NCBI RefSeq assembly: GCF_011044995.1
Contig: NZ_JAAKZW010000023.1
Span: 1 to 53,299 of the forward strand
Length of the DNA stretch: 53,299 nucleotides
Source: Streptomyces mesophilus
Lineage (GTDB): Bacteria > Actinomycetota > Actinomycetes > Streptomycetales > Streptomycetaceae
Direction of reading: 5' to 3'
Shown piece by piece: positions 17,658 through 26,509 of the stretch (the stretch's first letter is position 1; each line of letters opens with the position of its first letter). The notes beneath the pieces are model-generated. The model worked only from the letters and a program-made list of their open reading frames with translations, ran no database searches and was not told the origin of the DNA. The position numbers were made by a program, and so were the translations under genes.

Positions 17658-18161
17658 GTGACCACTCCGCCGCCGCAGGGCCAGAACCCGTTCGCCCAGG
17701 GGCAGAACCCCTATGGCCAGCAGCCGCAGGGCGGAAACCCGTACGGCCAGCCGACGGCTCCGCAGGGGGTCCCTCAGCAGCCCTCCCCTTACTTCAATCA
17801 GGGTGGCGCGCCTGTCCCGCCTCCGGCGCCTCGCGGCGGCGGCCTGAAGAAGGTGCTGCGCTTCGGCCTTCCGATCGCAGGTCTGCTCGTGGCCGGTATC
17901 GCGTACCTCGTTGTGGGTGGGGATGACGCCGAGAAGCTGGCGGTCGGCGACTGCCTGCGCAACAAGGGCACGGACAGCAACGCCTCCGTCGAGAAGCTCG
18001 ACTGCTCCGACTCCAAGGCCACGCACACCGTCCTGAAGAAGGCGGACGGCTCGACGCTGGCCAGCCTCGCCTGCACGTCGGTCCAGGACAAGACCACCGC
18101 GACCCTGACGTGGCAGGAAGGCTCGGACTCCTTCGTGCTCTGCCTGGGCGACAACAAGTAA
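17658..18161 (+). CDS. One-pass membrane protein with Pro/Gln/Gly-rich N terminus
   Basis: A 167-residue protein. Residues 1-60 are a cytoplasmic-type low-complexity region with repeated QNP(F/Y) and GNPYGQ phrases; a single membrane segment follows (FGLPIAGLLVAGIAYLVVGG); the outer domain of about 80 residues contains four cysteines (GDCLRN, LDCSD, LACTSV, FVLCLG) that could form two disulfides. The architecture is like other actinobacterial LppU/septum-associated-type small proteins, but I do not assign a function. GTG 17658 follows GAGGGGG. Converges on cca across two parS palindromes. Confidence 0.75.
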   Translation: MTTPPPQGQNPFAQGQNPYGQQPQGGNPYGQPTAPQGVPQQPSPYFNQGGAPVPPPAPRGGGLKKVLRFGLPIAGLLVAGIAYLVVGGDDAEKLAVGDCLRNKGTDSNASVEKLDCSDSKATHTVLKKADGSTLASLACTSVQDKTTATLTWQEGSDSFVLCLGDNK

Positions 18162-18172
18162 CCCACACCCCG

Positions 18173-18222
18173 CACACTGATGGGCGCGATGTTTCACGTG
18201 AAACATCGCGCCCATCAGTGTG
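18173..18222. terminator. 50-bp perfect palindrome centred on parS, likely terminator
   Basis: Arms 18173-18197 and 18198-18222 are perfectly complementary with no spacer. The parS core (18191-18204) is at the exact centre. It lies 12 bases past a stop codon and between convergent genes, so it probably also ends transcription. Confidence 0.85.
18191..18204. other. parS site (6 of 13)
   Basis: Exact GTTTCACGTGAAAC at the centre of the 50-bp palindrome. Confidence 0.93.
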
Positions 18223-18225
18223 TGA

Positions 18226-18261
18226 AACGGGGTCATGTTTCACGTGAAACATGACCCCGTT
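18226..18261. terminator. 36-bp perfect palindrome centred on parS, likely terminator for cca
   Basis: Arms 18226-18243 and 18244-18261 are perfectly complementary. It lies 18 bases from the cca stop and next to the 50-bp palindrome; together they give each convergent gene its own parS-centred hairpin. Confidence 0.85.
18237..18250. other. parS site (7 of 13)
   Basis: Exact GTTTCACGTGAAAC at the centre of the 36-bp palindrome, 46 bp from site 6. Confidence 0.93.
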
Positions 18262-18278
18262 CTCACTGGCTCCGAGCC

Positions 18279-19745
18279 TCAGCCCTGCGTGGCCCACCAC
18301 TCCTTGAGCGCAGCCACCGCCGCATCCCGCTCCATCGGCCCGTTCTCGAGCCTCAGCTCCAGCAGGAACTTGTACGCCTGCCCGATCACCGGGCCCGGGC
18401 CGACCCCGAGCACTTCCTGGATGTCATTGCCGTCCAGATCGGGCCGGATCGAGTCCAGCTCCTCCTGCTCCTGGAGCAGCGCGATCCGCTCCTCCAGACC
18501 GTCGTACGCCCGCGAAAGCGCCGCGGCCTTGCGCTTGTTCCGCGTCGTGCAGTCGGAGCGCGTCAGCTTGTGCAGCCGCGACAGCAGCGGTCCGGCATCG
18601 CGTACATACCGACGTACAGCCGAATCCGTCCACTCGCCGGTGCCGTAGCCGTGGAAGCGCAGATGCAGCTCCACGAGCCGGGTGACGTCCTTCACCAGCT
18701 CGTTGGAGTACTTGAGCGCGAGCATCCGCTTCTTTGTCATCTTCGCGCCGACCACCTCGTGGTGGTGGAACGAGACCCGGCCGTCGCTCTCGAAGCGCCG
18801 CGTCTTCGGCTTGCCGATGTCATGCAGCAGCGCCGCAAGCCGCAGCGTGAGATCGGGACCGTCCTCTTCCAGCGCGATCGCCTGCTCGAGAACCGTCAGC
18901 GAGTGCTCATAGACATCCTTGTGGCGGTGGTGCTCATCGCGCTCCAGACGCAGCGCCGGCAGCTCGGGCAGCACATGGTCGGCGAGGCCGGTGTCGACAA
19001 GCAGCGTGAGTCCCTTGCGCGGGTGCGCGGAGAGGATCAGCTTGTTGAGCTCATCCCGTACGCGCTCGGCCGAGACGATCTCGATGCGGTCCGCCATGGC
19101 CGTCATCGCGGCGACCACCTCGGGCGCCACCTCGAAGTCCAGCTGTGCGGCGAAACGCGCGGCCCGCATCATCCGCAGGGGGTCGTCCGAGAAGGACTCC
19201 TCGGGCGTGCTGGGCGTCCGCAGCACACGCGCGGCAAGGTCCTCGAGGCCGCCGTGCGGGTCGACGAACTCTTTCGCGGGAAGCTCGACGGCCATCGCAT
19301 TGACGGTGAAGTCCCGGCGTACGAGATCCTGCTCGATCGAGTCGCCGTAGGAGACCTCGGGCTTGCGAGAGGTCCGGTCGTACGCCTCGGAGCGGTACGT
19401 GGTGACCTCGATCAGGAAGTCCTGCTCGACGTCACCGGCCTTCCCCTTCTTCTGGCAGCCGACCGTGCCGAAGGCGATCCCGACCTCCCAGACGGCGTCC
19501 GCCCACGGCCGCACGATCTTCAGTACGTCCTCGGGGCGGGCATCGGTGGTGAAGTCCAGGTCGTTGCCGAGCCGTCCGAGCAACGCATCCCGCACCGAGC
19601 CGCCGACCAGCGCGAGTGTGAACCCGGCCTCCTGGAAGCGGCGCGCGAGATCGTCGGCGACAGGGGACACCCGCAGCAGTTCACTCACTGCGCGGCGCTG
19701 CACCTGGCTCAGTGCATTGAGGTTGTCTTCATTGGCGTTCGGCAC
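18279..19745 (-). CDS. cca: CCA tRNA nucleotidyltransferase
   Basis: A 488-residue polymerase of the class II poly(A)/CCA family that builds or repairs the tRNA 3' CCA end; the tRNA in this window does not encode CCA, so this activity is needed. The nucleotidyltransferase motif is LVGGSVRDALLGRLGNDLDF; an RNA-binding middle follows; an HD domain with LLHDIGKP is near residue 300. I chose GTG 19745 (VPNANEDN); a TACCCT box 8 bases upstream suggests a possibly leaderless message. The frame is open to 19862. It diverges from the DUF6049 gene. Confidence 0.93.
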   Translation of the reverse strand: MPNANEDNLNALSQVQRRAVSELLRVSPVADDLARRFQEAGFTLALVGGSVRDALLGRLGNDLDFTTDARPEDVLKIVRPWADAVWEVGIAFGTVGCQKKGKAGDVEQDFLIEVTTYRSEAYDRTSRKPEVSYGDSIEQDLVRRDFTVNAMAVELPAKEFVDPHGGLEDLAARVLRTPSTPEESFSDDPLRMMRAARFAAQLDFEVAPEVVAAMTAMADRIEIVSAERVRDELNKLILSAHPRKGLTLLVDTGLADHVLPELPALRLERDEHHRHKDVYEHSLTVLEQAIALEEDGPDLTLRLAALLHDIGKPKTRRFESDGRVSFHHHEVVGAKMTKKRMLALKYSNELVKDVTRLVELHLRFHGYGTGEWTDSAVRRYVRDAGPLLSRLHKLTRSDCTTRNKRKAAALSRAYDGLEERIALLQEQEELDSIRPDLDGNDIQEVLGVGPGPVIGQAYKFLLELRLENGPMERDAAVAALKEWWATQG

Positions 19746-19889
19746 AACAGAAAAGGGTACGTGGCCGCGACCGCCCAGGCTTCCCGGTTTCATGTGGAGC
19801 AGTCCCCGGCACTCGGCCACAGTTCGCATCGTTACCATGCGGGGACGCAGAAAGACGACCACTGACGACGACGAGGGACGGGCGAGCGC

Positions 19890-22274
19890 GTGGCCGAGGC
19901 GGCAGACTTCCAGGGGATGACTCCCTCACCTGCCCGCCGGTGGCTGCGGCGCACAGCAGCCTCCCTGGTGGGACTGCCTCTGCTGGCCGGGCTGCTCGCG
20001 CAGCCGGCCGGTGCGGCCGCGGAGGTGGCGAGCGGACAGCCGGCAGCGGTGAAGGCGGAGCCCACGGGCCCCGAGACCGTCTCCGTGGCGATCAACTCCT
20101 TCGAGCCCCAGATCCCGTCCGAGAGCGACACCCTGACGATCACGGGCAAGCTCGAGAACAACAGCGCTCAGACGGTCACCGACGCCTCCTTGGCGCTGCG
20201 CCTGGGCCAGTCGCTGAGCAGCCGTACGCAGATCGACTCCGCCGCCAAGAACGGGGGGACGGTGACGGGCGCCGAGGGCCTGGTGGTCGGCGGCGACGAG
20301 TATCTGCAGAAGTTCAAGAAGATCGCGCCCCACGGCACCCAGGACTTCCGGCTCAGCATCCCCGTCAAGGAGCTCGACCTCGACGGCGAAGGTGTCTATC
20401 AGCTCGGCGTCGCGCTGACCGGCCGTACCGAGTCCCAGTTCAACCAGATCCTCGGAATCGAGCGGACCTTCCTGCCCTGGCAGCCCGATGGTGCCGACAC
20501 GCAGACCAAGGTCAGCTACATGTGGCCGCTGATCTCCCGTACGCATCTGACCGCCGAGTCGGCCTCGGACGCGAACCAGACCCCGGTCTTCAAGGACGAG
20601 AGCCTGATCAAGGAGATCGCTCCAGGCGGGCGCCTGGAGCGGATGGTCTCCGAGGGCAGCACCCTCCCCGTCACCTGGGTCATCGACCCGGATCTCGTCG
20701 CGTCCGCGGCGCTGATGGCGCAGCCGTACAACGTGCAGGGCCCCGACGACACGGTCGTCGCGGGCGACGAGGACAACCAGAAGATCGCCCGGAACTGGTT
20801 GAACTCCCTGATCAAGGCCGTGCAGGACGAGAAGGTCGTCGCCCTCCCCTTCGCCGACCCCGATCTCGCGTCCATGGCGCACGGCGGCGGGACGGAGTCG
20901 CTCGGTCATCTCAAGGACGCCACCGAAGCGGCCGTGAAGACGCTCGAGACCCTGCTGCACATCAAGCCGAACACCGACTTCGCCTGGCCGGCCGAGGGCG
21001 CCGTCGACCCGAAGATCGTCAACACGGCCACGTCGGCCGGCGCGAGCAACGTGATCGCGCGCAACGACAGCTTCCAGGAGACGGGCAACCTCCCCTATAC
21101 GCCGAGCGCCGCCCGCCCCATCGGTGACGGCACCACGGCCGTGGTCGCGGACTCCCGGCTCTCCAAGGCCTTCCAGGGCGATATGACGAGCGCGGAGAAG
21201 TCCACGCTCGCCACACAGCAGTTCCTGGCCCAGAGCCTGATGATCAACCTTCAGGACCCCGAGAAGCAGCGCAGCATCGTGGTCGCCCCGCAGCGCATGC
21301 CCACCACCGCACAGGCCATGACGATGGCCACCGCGATCAGGGCACAGGATGCGGGCGGCTGGTCGCAGTCCGAGAACCTGATCAGCGCGGCGAAGGAGAA
21401 GCCGGACCCGGGCGCCACCACCGAGGTGCCGTCCGCCGACGCGTACCCGGCCGCTCTGCGCAAGCAGGAGATGCCGCTGTCGGGCTTCGACGAGATCAGG
21501 AAGATCCAGAGTCAGCTCAATGACTTCAAGGTCATCCTGACCCGCCCCGAGCGGGTCGTCGTCCCGTTCGGCCGGGCCATCGACCGCGCGCTGTCCACCT
21601 CGTGGCGCGGCCTGCCGGAAGAAGCCCACACCTACCGCAAGAGCGTCCTCAAGTATCTCGACGACCTCACCGGCGGGGTCGCCCTGATCAAGAAGTCGGA
21701 AGCCAAGCTCTCCGGCCGCAGCGCGACCATCCCCGTCACCGTGCAGAACAACCTCGCCCAAGGCGTCGAGAACCTCCGGGTCCGCCTGACCTCGACGAAG
21801 CCCAACCGCCTGAAGATCAACGGCGAGAGGTACGCCGAGCAGGAGGTGGAGGTCGCCGGGGGCCATGCCCAGTCGCTGAAGTTCTCCACCACGGCCAACG
21901 CCAGCGGACCGGTCGACGTGGTCGCCCAGCTCGTCACCGCGGACGGCAAGGAGTACGGCGATCCTGTGCCGTTCACCGTCAAGGTCACCGAGGTGCCGGC
22001 GACGGTCCTCGCGGTGATCGCCGGTGGCTTCCTCCTCTTGGTCCTGGCAGGGTTCCGGATGTACCAGCGGCGCAAGCGGATCGTCGCCCGCCGGGCCGAG
22101 GAACAGGACGGCGGCTCCTCGGACGGCCCCGACGACGGCACGGACAACGGCACCGACGACGGCGCAGGCCCGGACGAGGGCGGCCCGGAACCGGAGCAGC
22201 CGAGTGACCCGACACCGGACACCTCCACGGAAAGCACGGACCCGTCCGGGACGGGTGAGAGAGTGGACCGTTGA
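19890..22274 (+). CDS. DUF6049-type secreted/anchored surface protein
   Basis: A 794-residue protein with a signal peptide (RRTAASLVGLPLLAGLLAQPAGA), a large extracytoplasmic region, and a C-terminal anchor (VLAVIAGGFLLLVLAGFRMYQRRKR) before an Asp/Gly/Pro-rich cytoplasmic tail. It lies immediately upstream of murJ (47 bases) and faces the same way; this neighbourhood is conserved in actinomycetes, so a role with lipid II export or cell-wall assembly is plausible. No catalytic motif is visible. GTG 19890 has a GAGGGACGG-type site. Confidence 0.82.
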   Translation: MAEAADFQGMTPSPARRWLRRTAASLVGLPLLAGLLAQPAGAAAEVASGQPAAVKAEPTGPETVSVAINSFEPQIPSESDTLTITGKLENNSAQTVTDASLALRLGQSLSSRTQIDSAAKNGGTVTGAEGLVVGGDEYLQKFKKIAPHGTQDFRLSIPVKELDLDGEGVYQLGVALTGRTESQFNQILGIERTFLPWQPDGADTQTKVSYMWPLISRTHLTAESASDANQTPVFKDESLIKEIAPGGRLERMVSEGSTLPVTWVIDPDLVASAALMAQPYNVQGPDDTVVAGDEDNQKIARNWLNSLIKAVQDEKVVALPFADPDLASMAHGGGTESLGHLKDATEAAVKTLETLLHIKPNTDFAWPAEGAVDPKIVNTATSAGASNVIARNDSFQETGNLPYTPSAARPIGDGTTAVVADSRLSKAFQGDMTSAEKSTLATQQFLAQSLMINLQDPEKQRSIVVAPQRMPTTAQAMTMATAIRAQDAGGWSQSENLISAAKEKPDPGATTEVPSADAYPAALRKQEMPLSGFDEIRKIQSQLNDFKVILTRPERVVVPFGRAIDRALSTSWRGLPEEAHTYRKSVLKYLDDLTGGVALIKKSEAKLSGRSATIPVTVQNNLAQGVENLRVRLTSTKPNRLKINGERYAEQEVEVAGGHAQSLKFSTTANASGPVDVVAQLVTADGKEYGDPVPFTVKVTEVPATVLAVIAGGFLLLVLAGFRMYQRRKRIVARRAEEQDGGSSDGPDDGTDNGTDDGAGPDEGGPEPEQPSDPTPDTSTESTDPSGTGERVDR

Positions 22275-22321
22275 GCGATGATGTGGCCGGTGGGCCGTGG
22301 GACCGATGAGGTGGGGTAAGC

Positions 22322-24646
22322 ATGAACGCGCCGTACGACGGTGACCGCGGCCAGGGCGCGAGCGGCGGCGATCCGACCGGCGGGCAGTTCCCGCCCGGGC
22401 AGCCCACCCCGGAAATGCAGCAGCCCGCTCCGGACCTGTACGTCCAGGACGCCTACGACCAGGACCCGTACCGTGCGCAGGACCTCTCCGCGCAGGACCC
22501 GGTGACCGAGGCGCTCTACGACCGCGCCTCGCACCCTCCGCCGCCTCCGGGCACCTATCCGGACCCGCAGCAGCTCTACGCCCCGCCCCCCGCCGCGCAG
22601 TACGCGCCGGACCCGCGCGTCTGGGCCCAGACCCCGGCACCCGAGCCGGACGGTCTGTCCCGCCAGTTCCCGTACGGCGACGACGTGCGCACGACACAGT
22701 TCGTGGGCGTGGACGATCTCGTGACGCAGGCGGGCGAGGAGCGCTCCGCACCGGACGCCTTCGCGCATCTGTACCGGGACCAGCAGGGGACCGGCGGGCT
22801 CTACCGTGACCAGCAGGCGCCGAACGGCGACCAGCACGCTCAGTACGGCGGCGACCAGCACGGCCAGTACGAAGGCACGCAGCCCGGCCACCCCGGCGGC
22901 GAGCAGCACGGCTACGGCGCACCGCAGAGCGGCGTTCCCGGCCGCCCAGGCCCCGACCCTCTGATCCCTGCCCCGGCCTCGCCCCCGCCGCCTCCACCGG
23001 CCGCCACAGCGGCGCCCAAGGGCGGCCGTGCCTCGGGGCTGCTGAAGTCCAGCGCCGTGATGGCCGCGGGCACGATGGTCTCGCGTCTGACCGGCTTCGT
23101 ACGCTCGATCCTGATCGCGTCGGCACTGGGCCTCGGTCTGCTCGCCGACACATTCCAGGTCGCGTACCAGCTGCCCACGATGATCTACATCCTCACCATC
23201 GGCGGCGGTCTGAACTCGGTCTTCGTACCGCAGCTCGTCCGCGCGATGAAGGACGACGAGGACGGCGGCCAGGCCTACGCCAACCGTCTGCTGACGCTGG
23301 TGATGGTGGCGCTCGGTGCCCTGACCCTCGCGGGCATGTTCTGCGCGCCGCTGCTGATCCGCGCGCTGTCGGTCGAGGTGGCGAACAACCCCGCCGCGAA
23401 CGATGTCGCGGTCACCCTGCTCCGCTTCTTCCTGCCCTCGATCTTCTTCATGGGCATCCACGTGGTGATGGGCCAGATCCTCAACGCGCGCGGCAGGTTC
23501 GGCGCGATGATGTGGACCCCGGTCCTCAACAACGTGATCATCATCGCCACCCTGGCGATGTTCCTGTGGGTGTACGGCACGGCCGAGACCAGCAGGATGA
23601 CGGTCGACTCCATCCCGACGGAGGCAGTCCGCCTCCTGGGCGTCGGCGTACTCCTCGGCCTGGTGGTCCAGGCGCTCGCGATGATCCCGTATCTGCGGGA
23701 GGCCGGCTTCAAGCTGCGGCCGCGCTTCGACTGGAAGGGCCAGGGCCTCGGCAAGGCCGCCAAGCTCGCCAAGTGGACCATCTTCTTCGTCCTGGCCAAC
23801 CAGGCCGGCGCGATCGTCGTCACGCAGCTCGCCACCGCCTCGGGCAGCTTCAAGGACGGCACGGGTTTCGCCGCGTACGCCAACGCGCAGCTGATCTGGG
23901 GCCTCCCGCAGGCGATCATCACCGTCTCCCTGATGGCCGCTCTGCTGCCGCGGATCTCCCGCTCGGCGCACGAGAACGACACCGGCGCGGTCCGCGACGA
24001 CATCTCCCAGGGCCTGCGCACCACGGCCGTCGCGATCGTCCCGATCTCCTTCGCCTTCGTGGCCCTCGGCGTGCCCATGTGCACCCTGATGTTCGGCTCG
24101 GCGGGTGGCAGCGCCGCGACCTCCATGGGCTACATGCTCATGGCCTTCGGCCTCGGCCTCATCCCGTACTCCGTCCAGTACGTCGTCCTGCGTGCCTTCT
24201 ACGCGTACGAGGACACGCGGACGCCCTTCTACAACACGGTGATCGTGGCCGCGGTCAACGCGGTCGCCTCCACTGCCTGCTACTTCCTGCTGCCCGACCG
24301 CTGGGCCGTCACCGGTATGGCCGCCTCGTACGGACTGGCCTACGCGATCGGCGTGGGCGTCGCCTGGAAGCGACTGCGCGCGAAGCTCGGCGGGGACCTC
24401 GACGGCTCCCACATTCTGCGTACCTATGCCCGTCTCGGCATCGCATCCGTGCCGGCCGCGATTCTCGGCGGCGCCGCTGGGTACGCGATCATGCAGGCCC
24501 TGGGCAATGGTGCCCTCGGCTCGCTCACCGCGCTGATCGTCGGCTTCGCCGTACTGCTCGGAGTGTTCTTCGTGGCCGCCCGCCGGATGCGGATCGAGGA
24601 GATGAACGCGATGGTCGGAATGGTCCGCGGACGTCTCGGTCGCTGA
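22322..24646 (+). CDS. murJ: Lipid II flippase MurJ (MviN)
   Basis: A 774-residue MOP-superfamily membrane protein that moves lipid II across the membrane for peptidoglycan synthesis. A cytoplasmic Pro/Gln/Tyr-rich tail fills residues 1-235, then some 14 membrane segments begin at LLKSSAVMAAGTMVSRLTGF, the MurJ signature. The long tail is typical of actinobacterial forms. In Mycobacterium tuberculosis MviN carries a fused C-terminal pseudokinase; here the protein ends after the membrane domain and the pseudokinase is the next gene. GAGGTGGGG precedes the ATG. Confidence 0.95.
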   Translation: MNAPYDGDRGQGASGGDPTGGQFPPGQPTPEMQQPAPDLYVQDAYDQDPYRAQDLSAQDPVTEALYDRASHPPPPPGTYPDPQQLYAPPPAAQYAPDPRVWAQTPAPEPDGLSRQFPYGDDVRTTQFVGVDDLVTQAGEERSAPDAFAHLYRDQQGTGGLYRDQQAPNGDQHAQYGGDQHGQYEGTQPGHPGGEQHGYGAPQSGVPGRPGPDPLIPAPASPPPPPPAATAAPKGGRASGLLKSSAVMAAGTMVSRLTGFVRSILIASALGLGLLADTFQVAYQLPTMIYILTIGGGLNSVFVPQLVRAMKDDEDGGQAYANRLLTLVMVALGALTLAGMFCAPLLIRALSVEVANNPAANDVAVTLLRFFLPSIFFMGIHVVMGQILNARGRFGAMMWTPVLNNVIIIATLAMFLWVYGTAETSRMTVDSIPTEAVRLLGVGVLLGLVVQALAMIPYLREAGFKLRPRFDWKGQGLGKAAKLAKWTIFFVLANQAGAIVVTQLATASGSFKDGTGFAAYANAQLIWGLPQAIITVSLMAALLPRISRSAHENDTGAVRDDISQGLRTTAVAIVPISFAFVALGVPMCTLMFGSAGGSAATSMGYMLMAFGLGLIPYSVQYVVLRAFYAYEDTRTPFYNTVIVAAVNAVASTACYFLLPDRWAVTGMAASYGLAYAIGVGVAWKRLRAKLGGDLDGSHILRTYARLGIASVPAAILGGAAGYAIMQALGNGALGSLTALIVGFAVLLGVFFVAARRMRIEEMNAMVGMVRGRLGR

Positions 24647-24776
24647 ACATTCGAAGAACCGGACCGCTGAGGGGCAACCCTCGGCGGTACCCGCGTGTCG
24701 TGCATAGCGTCGGAGTGTGGGCACAATTGGGCTTGACGTCGGACAGCGTGCAACGGATGGGGAGGCAGGAACGACG

Positions 24777-26483
24777 GTGGCGGAACGGAGCACGGCTGCC
24801 GTCGACGTGGCAGCAGGCGGCGGGGACGAACCGCTGACCACGCAGGCGGACCAGACCACGGCCGACGAGGCGGAGCAGCACGAGCACAAGGCTGCCGACG
24901 AAGGCACCCAGCACACCCAGAACGCGGACGCGGCTACGCAGCCCCAGGTCCGCACCCCCGAACTGCACAGCGGTCACAAGCTCGCCAGACGCTATCGCCT
25001 CGAAGAGTGCGTCACTCGTCTGGACGGATTCAGCAGCTGGCGCGCCGTGGACGAGAAGCTGCGCCGGGCCGTCGGGGTCCATCTCCTGCCCGCCGACCAC
25101 CCGCGCGCCCGCTCCGTCCTCTCGGCGGCGCGTTCCTCGGCACTGCTCGGCGACCCGCGCTTTGTCCAGGTCCTGGACGCGGTCGAGGAGAACGACCTCG
25201 TCTACGTCGTGCACGAGTGGCTGCCCGACGCGACCGAGCTGACCTCCCTGCTCGCCGCCGGACCGCTTGAGCCGCATGACGCGTACCAGCTCGTCAGCCA
25301 GCTCTCCCAGGCCATGGCAGCGGCTCATCGCGAAGGGCTCGCCCATCTGCGCCTGACGCCGAGCGCCGTCCTGCGCAGCTCCACCGGGCAGTACCGCATC
25401 CGGGGTCTCGCCGTGAACGCCGCGCTGCGCGGCATCAAGTCCGACACCCCGCAGCGTGACGACACCGAGGCGATCGGTGCACTGCTCTACGCGTCGCTGA
25501 CCCAGCGTTGGCCGTACGAGGTCGACGCCTACGGCCTGAGCGGGCTCCCCAAGGACGCGGGACGGATCGCCCCGGACCAGGTGCGCGCCGGCGTCCACCG
25601 GGGCCTGTCCGAGCTCGCGATGCGCGCCCTGGTGAACGACGGGGCCACCGCCTCGCGCCTGGAGCAGCCCTGCACCACTCCGGAGGAGCTTGCCAAGGCG
25701 GTCGCGGAGCTGCCCCGGATCAAGCCGCCGGAGCCGGCGTTCACCGCCGCTCCTGAGTACCAGCGCACGACGTACCAGCAGGGCAGCTACGGCCGTGCGC
25801 AGCTGCTCGGTGCAACTCAGCCCGTGCCCGCACCGCCGCAGCCGCTTGAGGGCCGTACCGGCAAGGCCCTCAAGTGGGGCGTCTCCGCCTTGCTGATCGC
25901 CGCCCTCGGCCTCGGCAGCTGGCAGCTCGCGGACGCTCTGATGGAACGCGGCGGCTCGGGTGACCCCGGCACCAGCCAGCAGTCCGAGGAGAACGGCGAC
26001 GGCAAGCAAGCGGCACCGAAGCCGCTGAGCATCAAGGACGCCGAGGAACTCGTCGTCTCGGGCAGCGCACAGGCTCCCGGCGAGGTCGGCAAGACCTACG
26101 ACGGTGACACGTCCTCGTACTGGCGGACCAAGTCCTTCCTCGACGGCCCCGAGATGAAGATAAAGCCCGGTGTCGGCATCGTGTACGACCTCGGCTCGGA
26201 GCAGAACGTCTCGGCGGCTTCGATAAAGCTCCGCTTCGGAGGCGACCACACCGCCGTCTCGCTCTACGCGGCGGATTCGCTGTCACCCGGTTCGGTGGAG
26301 GGCCTGAAGCAGATCGGGACCAAGACCAAAACCCAGAGCACTTCTGCCAAGGTGGAGGCCAAGGACCCGGTGAAGACGCGGTACGTCGTCCTCTGGCTGA
26401 CGGCACTGCCGCACGCGGAGCGCGACGGCTACAGCAACGCCGGCTACAAGCAGGGCATCACGGACGTGAAGTTCAGCGGCTGA
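24777..26483 (+). CDS. Pseudokinase membrane protein with discoidin-like outer domain
   Basis: A 568-residue protein: a protein-kinase-like domain at about residues 60-300, a membrane segment (WGVSALLIAALGLGSWQLAD, about 365-385), and an outer beta-rich domain resembling F5/8-type C folds. Key kinase residues are missing: the HRDLKPxN loop reads HLRLTPSAVL, the DFG site reads IRGLAV, and the ATP lysine is replaced (VGVHLLP), so phosphotransfer is unlikely. It matches the pseudokinase half of mycobacterial MviN and follows murJ. GTG 24777 follows GGAGGCAGGA; an earlier GTG 24717 is in frame. Confidence 0.88.
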   Translation: MAERSTAAVDVAAGGGDEPLTTQADQTTADEAEQHEHKAADEGTQHTQNADAATQPQVRTPELHSGHKLARRYRLEECVTRLDGFSSWRAVDEKLRRAVGVHLLPADHPRARSVLSAARSSALLGDPRFVQVLDAVEENDLVYVVHEWLPDATELTSLLAAGPLEPHDAYQLVSQLSQAMAAAHREGLAHLRLTPSAVLRSSTGQYRIRGLAVNAALRGIKSDTPQRDDTEAIGALLYASLTQRWPYEVDAYGLSGLPKDAGRIAPDQVRAGVHRGLSELAMRALVNDGATASRLEQPCTTPEELAKAVAELPRIKPPEPAFTAAPEYQRTTYQQGSYGRAQLLGATQPVPAPPQPLEGRTGKALKWGVSALLIAALGLGSWQLADALMERGGSGDPGTSQQSEENGDGKQAAPKPLSIKDAEELVVSGSAQAPGEVGKTYDGDTSSYWRTKSFLDGPEMKIKPGVGIVYDLGSEQNVSAASIKLRFGGDHTAVSLYAADSLSPGSVEGLKQIGTKTKTQSTSAKVEAKDPVKTRYVVLWLTALPHAERDGYSNAGYKQGITDVKFSG

Positions 26484-26509
26484 GGTTCTCCGGGGGGAGG
26501 GGGTTCCAC

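Noticed and set aside
19926..24955. Frames of over 1000 residues on the minus strand
   Set aside because: They are antisense to DUF6049, murJ and the pseudokinase gene, and are low-complexity Arg/Gly/Ala translations caused by high GC.
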